A stretch of 64,000 bases of DNA from Ifrita kowaldi (taxonomy: Eukaryota > Chordata > Aves > Passeriformes > Cinclosomatidae), in contig VZRS01014874.1 of NCBI GenBank assembly GCA_013398055.1, forward strand, positions 88,724 to 152,723, read 5' to 3'. The translations under genes and the position numbers were made by a program. A model generated the notes under the pieces. The model was given only the letters and a program-made list of their open reading frames with translations. It was not told the DNA's origin and did no database searches. Positions 38,401 to 50,400 of the stretch are shown piece by piece; the stretch's first letter is position 1; each line of letters begins with the position of its first letter.

Positions 38401-41400
38401 ACCTGGCCTTGAACACTTCCAGGGATGGGGCAGCTGGAACTGGAGAATTTGGTTTGCTCCTCTGTAATTCAGAAACTTCTAAGAAAGTTTTCAGAGATAG
38501 TATCTACAGCATCCATGAGTAGTTTCTGGTCAGTAGGATATGAAACAGTCTTATTTAGCAAACACCTTCTACTGCAATAACATGGGAAAAGGAGAGATAC
38601 AAATCTCCATTCCACCTGGAAGGACTTTTTTAAATGTCTGCAGCCAGGCAATGGGAAGTATTGCAGATACTACCCAATGGCTTTCCATGAAGTCTGTACA
38701 ATATTTTTATGTTAAGAGGTTGCTAGTTTACCGAGGTGACCAATTTCAGAAGGCCTTAATAAAGTTCAATTGGCAGTATGGGTTTTTTTTCACGCAGAAG
38801 CAAAAAGCCATACTTTAACTTCCTCTTGGGACAGCCTGAGCTTCCTACTTCATGAAGTACCTTGCCTGCCCATAAATTAACATAAATAAAAGCATACCTG
38901 CTAGACAAACAACAACAACAAAAACAAACAAACAAACAAACAAAACCAAAAAAAACCCCAACCCTGCCAAAGTAAGTTTCATTTAATGGCAACAGTTGCT
39001 ACTTTTAATCCTGTTTATTTCAGGCTTCAGTGTCATCCACCCTCATTTTCCTGTGCTGGCAAAATATGCACATGCAGCATCTCTGATTTTGTTCACAAAG
39101 CTAGTACAAAAGCTACAGCTATAAGTTATACTGGTGGTCTATCCTATTATGCCTGATTTTCAACAAGGTCTGATTTTTCCTTGTATTTTGTTGAGCAACT
39201 CACTGTAACATTGACAAATGTTCTACAGAATCCAGCAGGCAGACACTAAGAGATCCTTTTATCGACCATCCTGTAACTGCATATATATATGTAGATCTTT
39301 ACAAGACATATGCACTGTTTATTTAGACTTTTGTTCAGAATCCAGATATGAAAGATGTTAGAAGATGACATGCAATGGAAGTTCATGAAGAAATAGAAAA
39401 TCACAGAATGGTTTGGGTTGGAATGGACCTGCTTTCCTTTAGGGAGAGGTGCTCCATTCCTCTAATCATCTGGGTGACCTTCTCTCTGCCTGCTTTTTAA
39501 GGCAGGTTGAAGGAGGTATTCTAAATAAAATCCTTGCTGGGGGGGACACAGAATGACAGTTTTCAGGTTTGGGGTTTTTTTTGCTTCACTCATGTGATAA
39601 ATTCTTTTGCCTTGCCATATGAATACCAGCATTCCATATCCACTGTAGAGTTGACAGTGCCACTCAAGTGTTCAAAAAATTTAAAATAGTTGATTTTTTT
39701 TAATTCACTGAAGTTTATTTGCATTTACATGTTTGTTTAACTGTGAAAAAAAATTAAAACTTTCTCCTGAAAAAGTTGAAGTTTCAAGAAAAAATTGTAT
39801 CAGGCAGTTTTTCCAGCTCACGTGAACTTGTCTAGAAGTCTTCAGCACTGTCTAATTAAAGAATGGTGTCTTGCTTTTTGCAAATTTGGTAACTTTCAGC
39901 TAAACTCTTCTGGAAAATTCAATGCCAATATTTTGAATGTGGCCTATGTTCATTATATGGCCTTGTGCACTCTTCTATGATGGAAAAACCACATTGTGCC
40001 AAGCAAAAATAGCACATTGCAGCTACTTTTTGTTGTGCAACGGGAACTCTTCCACCAGTTTCAGATACCTATTTTAGGATACATCTAGTCTAGTCTAGTT
40101 TTACTATGAAAGTAAGCAGTTCTCTTTCCTTCAAATAATTCAGGTCAACTGGATGAGAGCAATTGTGAGTTTTGCTTTCCTTCTTGGGAGATTTTCCATT
40201 CTTTTCTAACCTTATTATGATGCTCTGACTTGGTGAACATGCATATATGTTAACATACATGCATAACATGGTCTTATATAATCTAAGACCAAAGTTATCA
40301 CAGCAGCATTACAGGAGACTTATCAAGTTCATAGGCAATCAAATCAAATTATAGAGCACCACAGTGCTCTGGGAATTCTCATGGAAATCAATACATATTT
40401 CAGAAAAATACAGCATCATCTTTAAAAACACAGTATACTTTTAAACTTTCTAAAATAAATTTATGTGTCTAACAAGAACCCTGGCATTCAGTAGAAACAA
40501 TTAAAGTTCCAGAGTAAACAAGGTTTCTGCTAAATGCTTATATCACACACAACACACTCCCCCTTTCATAACTTTTTCATTACATCTGTTATAAGGGCAT
40601 TCTCCGCTAAAGCAAGAAAAACTATCCTTTGACTTAAAAAACTGATGTTATAAATGGTTGGAGCTTTTTCTCTGTTGCAGCAATTTTATAGTCACCTAAC
40701 TACACAGATTTGTAAAACAAAATATGACATAAATGTCTCTCAAGTTCACAATTTCATGAGAAGAGACCACAGAACCATGTAACTGTTTTGTTTTGGAAAG
40801 GACTTTAAAGATCACCTCGTTCCAACCCCCAGCCATGGACAGGGACACCTTCCACTAGACCAGGTTGTTCAGAGCCCCATCCAACCTGGTTCTGAATGAT
40901 AAAGAATTACAGAACACCCTGTGTATCCATATGTGACTTGTGTTCTTCTCTCTTCAGGATCAAGCTCTCAGCTAGAACAAAGACTTCGATGGAGAACAGA
41001 GAGATGAACTGAGGAAGTCACAGGAAGTGTTGGGATGGGATAGACAACGCATGGGCCATAGCAATGCAGGTACTTAACACTAGATACCCTCCTCTCCATT
41101 CAGTGACCTGAACAACAAGGCCTTGGATGCTGATGTATGCTTCTAAATACAGCAGATAACCTGCAGTAAAGTGTCTGCCAGAGGGGCCACTATGCAGCCA
41201 ATCAAGGAAGTGCCTTCCAAGGACCTGTCTAGCTTTTACAGAAGGCAAAGGTTAAAGTTTCCCACTGACAGAGTGACAAGTGTAATCAGCCTACCCTTGC
41301 TGCACTACCCACCAAATGGCTCACACACGGGAGGGGGGAAAAGACACCAAAGCCCGAATAAGCAGGTATTGCTCGTCAGTGGGAAGAGAATCATTTTCAA

Positions 41401-44400
41401 TATTGCAAACAAAAGGAATTGAAAGCAAGAAGTTTATTAATATGAGTTTTGTTTCACTGATAACTTAGCAGGAAGTTATTTTAGTTGTGGGGGGGGGTTT
41501 AACAATAAAGCTGCAAATATAGGTTAAACTGCTCTGTTCTCATATGTAGGGCTTTTGTGTCTGGTTGACCATGTATCAGTTTTGATTTAGAGTAGTTGAG
41601 TTATTTTCTTAAAAATTGCTTCTTGGAATGTGTAGAAAAATGTAACATTCAGAAAAGTAATTCGAAAATAAAACATTAGTTTGAAGCTAGCTAGTACATC
41701 AGAATACACATACTGATAATTTTTATTCTTCAGAAAGAAGCTGCAAATAGAACTATCCTTTAGTAAGAGTTCTTACAGAGAATTAGCTTTTTTGCTAAGT
41801 CTCCTAGAAAGACCTTGTCTCCAGGCAATCCCACCTCTACCTCTGTAGAGCTGGGTGCTTGGACAGCAGGGTTTGTTGCCCTGCCAAGGGGAGGCTGCAC
41901 TGAACTTTGCCCTGCCATCTGATACTGCTGCCCAGGGAATAGGTATGGAAGGACTGTGGAGGGAAAAGTGGGACCACTAGGTAATTCTGCTCAAATAACC
42001 AGGTTGTCTGCCAGGGCCTAACATAGGAGGACGAGGGCTTGAAGCCTAAAACAGAGGTGCAAATTGCTTGGTACTCAGGCTGTGGTCTGCTGCCTGCATG
42101 CATAGAATTCTAAGGCTCTGATTTTCCAAGTGACTCGGTGAACTTACATAGCTTTCAAGCTGCTTTCAAAATCCATCTTAAAGATCAGCTAATTTAGGCT
42201 TTTTGTTTGTTTATTTTTAAAACAGGTTTCAAAATTTTCCTTTGTATGCTTGAAACCTGAGAAGTTATTACTGGTTTTTTTAAGGTGCTTATTACTATAT
42301 AGTCACCTAACATGGATTTATAGTTTGCTTCTTCAAGTAAAATTCAAATGTTTTTGACTGTATTTATGGCACAGTGATGAAAATCTTGTGGCTCTAAGAT
42401 ATGATATTTTTATTATGAACATATGTACCAGCATTCTTACAAATTCAAGCATTTCAGGCTGCTTTTGCCACAGTTGATTAAAAGGTTCATTTACATGACC
42501 CTTCATGCATGTGCTCTATATTAATGCACTTTGGGACAAAAAAAAAGCATGGATGGAATTACAAGGCACACTACCATTCACTACTTCTGTAGGTCCTGGT
42601 GAAGCCCATGTTTACTTGTTTCTTTAATACAGGAGCTACCTGTTTCAAAGCTGGCATGAATTGCAAGCACATGCCATACAGTTCTGACAAACCCTCAGCA
42701 GTTTGGATTGTAGCAATTGAAAAAAACACAATTAATAAGAAATGTAATGAGGTAAATGATAACTTTGTACTGAATTTTTTTTGAAATTTTAAAGCAGATT
42801 AAAAATATTGTAATTACATTAAATAGTTATCACATGAAGCTGTGATCCAGACTGACAAAAGCAAGGAAATTCAAGTTTTTATTGCTAAATTTGAATGCAA
42901 TGTTACCTCTCCATCAGCTCAGAACCCTGTGTTGACTTAACTGCCCTTGGATGAACATAAAGGCATTGAAATATAAATATGCACATAAGCTTGAAAAGCT
43001 AAAGGATGAAGTGCTACCACAAATTTTATACTTTTAAGTGGTTGAGTCAGACAGGTAGTTCTCATAAGTTATCCTTTCAGCTACCCTGGTATTACCAAGA
43101 GAATTTATGAAGGATAATAAAAAGAACATTACATGAATCAAAGCCTTTGATTGTTTCTTTGATTTTGTTATCACATTGAGATCATGAGAGTAAAGGAAGG
43201 TTTTCTTGAAAAAAAGTCAAGTACTTAACGGACCAGTAGGGTACACTTAGCACGATTGTGCTAGTTTGTACTTAAAAACTTTTTTTGAAGAGCTATTATT
43301 TCTCCAGCACACTTGAATGTTTCCGGAGGAGCATTTTCAGTCTATCATGAAATTTCATATTTAGAGCATATTATAGGTTCCAGAAACATGGGTCATAAAA
43401 GTCCTAATAAAAAAATCATCACTTGTCCTGTAGCGTACTTGTATCTATGCTAGTAATTTTGTTTTTATGAATCAACAGAAGCAACAGTAATCATACTTTG
43501 CTCTTTTAGAGCAATCTTCACCCAGTGATCTTAATGCTCTTTAACAAAAAAGGTAAAAACTATTAACTTAATTTCAGAGATGAACAGAGGGATGAAGCAA
43601 CTCCAGGATTAGGCAATGTGTCACTGAGAGAGTTGGAAGCAAAATGCAGGTTCTTTACTTTCAATTCAGTGCTTCAGCCATGAAACATGATTGTTTTTCT
43701 CAAATTGAATTCTTCTGAGGAAAAAAAAATACCGATCATGTTCGCTGCGCTGGAAGGTTAGTGGAATAAAGAGGTTAGCATCCTACCCTGTTCCTTTTGT
43801 CCCAAATCGTAAGCAGTTATTAATTCCTACTTATGCCTAAAGAACCTGCCCATATCCTCAGGATGAGAGGGATAGAGCAAGAAGAGTGTCTGTCATCCTC
43901 CATTCCTTTCCCAGTCATCCTTTTGATGAGAGGAGCAGGACAGAAGCGTCAGCCCTTGGAGTCAGCAGCCCTCCTGTGTTGTCTCACGAGTTGATGGGTA
44001 CAGGAAAGATGATATTATTGGACAAAGAATGGTCTACTAATGCCTTTCTCAAGTTACAGTCAGGAAACAAATGCCTTCATAGTGAAATATCAGAGGAAGT
44101 CTAAATGCTCCTGGGAAAACAGATGATCTGAAGTAGTCTACAAAAGCCAGCAAACACTCCAGAACCACCACAGAAGAAAGGGAAGTAATCCCTGGATGCA
44201 GAACAAGCTTTGTGTCTGGTGAACCATGGAGCTCCCATCAACTGCTCACTGTCCAGTATATTGGGGGCCCATCATCCTATGCTGACAAATCAGACTGGTC
44301 ACAAAAGGATTGTCTTGGAATGCTTCTGAGAAAACTGATGATATCAGTCATAGCACAGCCTGCAGGCATTAGAATATATAATACCTGTCTCATTCCTTCT

Positions 44401-47400
44401 CCCATCAAATGAATGAGAACTCTCTTCTTTGCACTGCAGCAGCACTGCAGGAATTGTATGGAAAATCTTAAAAGCAGATGAGATTGTTAAAATAGCAATT
44501 TCCCTGCAGCTGGACTAAAAATGTTAAATTAAATTTTCTGTAGATCTTGAAAAGACAATGTTTTCTTCTATGGATATATACAGTCTTATTAAATGTTAAT
44601 AGGCTAGAAAAGCACCACTAAAAACTTCCACCTTAGTGTAACAACTAGAGGCTTTCTATAACAACAAATACAGTGAATGTGAAATAGAACTGTCGTAACA
44701 GAATAAAAGTTTACCTGCAGCTGCTGATCTAGTTCTGGAAATGCCAAAGAGAAGTTTTCAGGGGAAGCATCATCTAAAAGGTAAACACAATGTTAACAGT
44801 CACTGTCTACCAAAGAGGGTATTTCAAGTAATCTGTTTGATGAAGTTCTATATTGCAAATATGGACAGTAATATGGGGCTCCTGAAAACACCTCCACCTC
44901 CATCTTATCTTTTACACTTGAGATGCCTCACTAGAATCCTTGAAAACACTAGTGGGTTGGTGATGAGAAAAGTTTATGCTCTGGAAATACAGAAAGTTTA
45001 TTCTGCATTGCAGTGATTAAGAAACAAAGCAGTTAGTCCAGTAGAATATGTGATAATTTAATAAAATAAATCTAAACTGTCTTTCTTTCTGAGCTTGCTC
45101 CATTACACTGCTAAGTAAAGGACTGTCTTAAAGGACTTTAACCTATCTATTACAATCCTTATGGGCTAGAGTTAGTTCAATCATGACAACAAACCAAGCC
45201 GTGTTTTTATTTGTTTGTTTGGGTTTTTGTTTGTTTTTAGTACAGGCTTCCAGCAAAGGTGGGACAGATTGTGCCAGCTATGTCAGGGTTGTGATGCGGA
45301 CACCTGCCCACTAGTAGCTGGACTGAGATCAGAAATATGAATCACACTTGGTAGTGCTGCTGCAGTATTTCTTTCTCAGTGACTTTCACACTCTCAGTTT
45401 TGCATTGGATTGTGATGACTGTTTATTTATCTTACTACAGGTTATGGGAGGTGAGGACAGCATTACTATTAGCTTACAGTCAGTTATTTGTAAAGTGTCA
45501 AAATTAAATAAGGATGGCTCTTACAGGAGAAAATTGCTAACACAGTTCAGATCCTTCAGCCTGCTGTGTACTTGTAGACTTGAACACAGCAACAAAATCC
45601 CAACAAGATCAAGAGGCCCTCATATCAAAGCAGGATTCTAAAAGAGTACAGACTAGGATCTAAATTATTTGTCAAATATTTGATACCTCTTTCTCCTAGC
45701 CTCTGTGGTTTTACAGCAAAGGAGGTTAGGGGGGAAAAAGTAAAATAAGTCACCTTATTCTATGAAAAATAAACATACTGGCTAACACATGGTCAGAGCC
45801 TTACTCAATAACATAGCTAGAGCTGGGTGGCCTCTGCGAAGAGATGCTCAGAGAAGAAAAAAAAATACAGTGATACAAAAGCAAAAGCTCTTGAACTTCC
45901 TCAGAAAACAAAGTGAAGTTCCTGTATTTTTGTGGAGTAGTTGTCTTGCTAGCATTATCAAAAAGTCATACCCATGTCATGTGAGTGTCCCCCTCCTTTT
46001 TTCACACCATATGCCAAGCATGTCCATTCTGGAAAATACTTAAATTGCTTTAATTGTATAGAATTATATCATGCTAATATGCATGTGTTTACCTTTAATT
46101 TGCTATTGCTTTCTTGTACAACATATAAATAGACTAATATTCTAAAAGAAGAAAGATGAATCATATGGCAAGGCTAAAAGGAAGGACAGAATAAGACTCA
46201 GTCTGACTAGGGCTACAGCTGCTCTACAAGTATTTGGCTGAATAGCTGATAAATATTCTGACAGAGATATTGGACCAGAGTCATGGATGGCAGTTAAACT
46301 GCTATTTGTTTTGACAATCCAGCAGTATGATCTTTGGTACAGTAGCTTTATGGAGGGATCTTGAACATCTTTAAAATTCAGAAAAACATAGCAAAAGCAG
46401 CACTCCAAATTATTAAAAAAAATTTGAAGAAACATCAGACAGTAATTACTTTTTCACAGCGTCAGCTATTAATAAGAAAATAAAATTAATGCAGTGTCAG
46501 AATATTGGAAAACAAATTGGATTATACTCTGAAAAGAATCAGTTAAAAATTTCGGAAGTACTTTATAAAGGATGGAATAGAGAGAGAAATTAGTGTAGAG
46601 GAAATCCTTTCAATAAACAGATGTTCCCTGCTTATTTTTTGAACTCAAGTGACTGAGTCAATGGTACTAAAAATAGAATGTACTGGTATCCTAACCATTA
46701 TGACATACCATAGTACATTTTATAATGGGCCTGCCCCAGCATCTATTGAACAGCTGCTAGGGGTTTTTTTTAGTTACACTAGTTTAAGACTTGTTTAAAT
46801 CATCATCTGATGTGCAGAACATCATCAAGAAATGCTACAGACTTCAGTGTTTTGAAATTATCCTGAGTTTCTAATTCTCTTAGGCCCTTTTGAGAATTTC
46901 AGCTGAAGTATTTAGTTTACAAAAATTAACAGAAATCCTCATAGCTAACTGCAATCTTGTTTTCCACAAAAAGAACAACAGAAGGCTTTCCCCACAGCTT
47001 TCAGTGAAATAAATTATTGCATCAGATCAGTCTTTATTTCACTGTTGTCAAAGTAACAAGCACAATAATAACAATAAAAATCGCTTGGTAATAATGAAAC
47101 ACTTAAATTTCACACAAGGGGAAAGCAAATGAAAGCAGTCATTTGCCTCCTAAAACTTTTTTGAGGATGTTTTCAGAAAGCCAAGGGGAAAGATATAAAC
47201 TCCTGCATTTTTTTCCAAATAATTGCTTTTGCCCTTACAAGGTGGAATACTCGGTGTTATGCAGAAGACCAGTCAAAATCACATCGACTTCTAGCCTTAA
47301 AAATCTATTGACTCTGAAAACCAGATACAAGAAATGTCTGAAATGCCAATGAAAATATTCTGAAGATCAAAACATTCTCAAAATTATCTCCTGATCTGTG

Positions 47401-50400
47401 TTTATTTTCTGGTCTACCTCTCCTTAACTAGAAAACAAAACTCTGAAATACCTCTTTTTTCCCCTTTTCTCAATTAATTATCAATTTATAATGAGTATCT
47501 AGATTAGTATAAGGAATCACTGATATAATTAAAGACCACTTTTACAGTAGAGGTAGTGGCTTTTCTGTACCACAAAGCCCTGAAAATACCTAGGCTGATT
47601 CTTCACCAGCTATGAACAGCATCTCATCCCTATCGTCATTATAAAGAAACACATAAAGAAAAATGATTTATAATTCAAGCTGGATGTTGAAAACCTATTT
47701 TGTTTAAAATAAAAATATTTTTTAAAGTCAGAGACAGAAACTCACTGCACTTGAAAATGAGTCAAGATTTTGGCCAAAAGGAAACAAGAAAGGAGAAAAA
47801 ACGTACATGTGTATATTATGGCCATCCCAGCAAACTCAACAGCACTATCATGTGATACAAAAGAATCAGATCAGGGACTTCATTACAGCCACCTAAGTTA
47901 ATGTATCTGTAACATGATTTCTAAGTGAGTAGCATTTCCTGATTTCCCATAGATCCCAAAACTAATTTTGAAGTTCTATATTTAAAAATGCCCTAAAGAC
48001 CTCTACCCTGATTAAAACCCATGTATTTTTAACCAAAGACTCAGTTCATGTGCATGAAATAGTGTGATTTTCATGTTTGTTTCATCAGGTTCATGTGCTC
48101 GCTTGGTTTGCTGCTGAAAACTGTCATTTGTAACAGAGCATCTGCACTCTATTAACACTGATTGTCTTTGTACAAAAGGCTCACTACTTGCCCTGAGGCA
48201 GCTGATACCTGCTAATGTTGCACATTTAAAAATGAATCTTGATTTCCAGAAAGCATCACTTATTTAATCGTGTTCTGGCCTCCTGGAGATTCCAGTATCC
48301 CGGACCTCCATCATGTAGTCAAATGAGAGAAATCCTTCACAAGTTGCTGTCTGACTGACACCATGTTTGGCACAATGAAGTGTAAGATCCAAATCTTTTC
48401 CTATATGGGTGTTCCATTTAACTGAACTGTGAGCTAAAGGCAGTAAATCCTTTAAAAACAACATCTGATTCACTTGTGGTATAATCTTGCAAATTAGTTT
48501 CTCTATGATCTTCAAAAAGATAGACAGAAATAGAATACAAAAATTTAAATGTGTTGAAAGCACATTAAGGTTGCTAAATCAAGCACTTGAAACTTAGGAA
48601 ATGCCAATCACAGCTCTGCTTCCTTGAGTAACTGAGTTATGATCCAGTATTTAATTATACAGTCAGGTACTATTTTTTTTCTCCTACATGTGTGGGTTGA
48701 TGTACTCAGATCTCTTCCTTCTAAATTAAAGAATTAAATTGGTAACCTAAGTAGGTTGCTATCCTGTAAGTGGATCAGCCCTCGCACAGGAAAAGTGCTC
48801 AAACTGAACCGCAAGCACCAAAACTTGCACCAACAACAGTGACAAACTGTGTGTCAGGGTCCAGTCTTGGCCCTGGGAGGGCTGTGGGATCCAGCAGCTC
48901 TGGGCCTGGGTACTGACAGACAAGCATAGACTCATCAGATTCATCCTGGAAGGCTGTGTGGCTAAGTGACTGCGACTTGGCACTGCTTTGTGGAGCTCCA
49001 GGGCTTCTATTCACAGCCCTGCCTGACATGACCTTACACAACCTCGCAGTTACTTCACTCATAAAATAGTGGGGAACGGTCACTGCCCCACCCAGGAATA
49101 GGATGTGAAGGCTTGCTCAATAATAAGAGTTGTGGACCTCCCAAAAATAGAAACAGTCCATAACAGAAGAGGTAAGAGCAAAATCCTTCTACTTCATATA
49201 CTTTCACTCAAGCCTAAGCATCCTCAGATGAATGTCCCTTTGAGGGTATCTCACCTGATTTCCCATCTAATTCCCCAAGGACAGAGCCCTGTAGGTGGGG
49301 TGTAGCTTTAGGAAATTAGCTCTGTAAATTTTAGCCATACATTTTAGCAATCCTCATTGGTTTTCAATCAATGTGCTGGAAAGCCTCTGTTGCCATTACA
49401 ATCAATATGAGGGTGGGGTAGGAATTTGAAAGTTGCTTTTGAAGAAGCAACCACTGCAAAACAGTCTTGCATGATCAACTAGAAAAGCAAAAAATTCCTT
49501 GCAGTCACTACAATAATAAGCATAAAGAGGAGTAAAATAAGTAATTTTGCTATGCTTACAAAAATATGACACTGTTCCACTGTCTGTCAGGTTCATCAGA
49601 AGATGTATGTTTTGCCTTTGTTGTCAGTGATTTTTCTGGAAAGTCAGAGGTAGACTAATTTCAAATTAAAGAACTCACTAACAATTTCAGACCCAGTCAT
49701 TTATCACCACTTACCATGAGCAAAATGTTTCAGCTAGATTCAAGCTTTTATTCTAGGAGGCAAGGAGATATGAACCTATAAACCTTCCCTTTGAACTATT
49801 ACACAAAACAAATCCAGCCGTCTAAATTCCATCAAGTTCATATATTTGTAAAAGTAAGATTGATAAAAATTAGGATACACTGAATTTCACTGGTTAAATG
49901 AAATTGATGCTGACAAACCATAATGAATTTTCAGCTTTGGAACACTTATTTGAACCTTGGAACACCACATTCAGTTCAAGCTGCACTAGTTTCCAAGTGA
50001 TGTAAGGTAGGTTGAAATAATATGTTTCCAATGCATTACTTTAAGATGGTACCTTAACTCAAACTGTTGCAATACAGTGTGCAGACACACCCTGGGAAAC
50101 GTGTGTTAGTGAACTTGAGTGAAACAGCCAAACATAAACATTTATATATACAGGAATAAGAGATACACAATAAAACTGTCCTCTTATATAGCACCCACTG
50201 ATGGGCTGCTCCTGAGACTTTTAAGGAACTGGTTACCCTACTTCCACATTAAAAATACCTCACAAAACTGGCCAGAATTTCAGTCATCAGGTGTTGACTG
50301 ATAAATAATGTAACACAAATTATTTCTTGTACACTCAGGATAAGCCAGCTCTGGTCTCGTAGGTCAGTTAACACAAAGTAATTTCTTCTCATGAGTTGAG

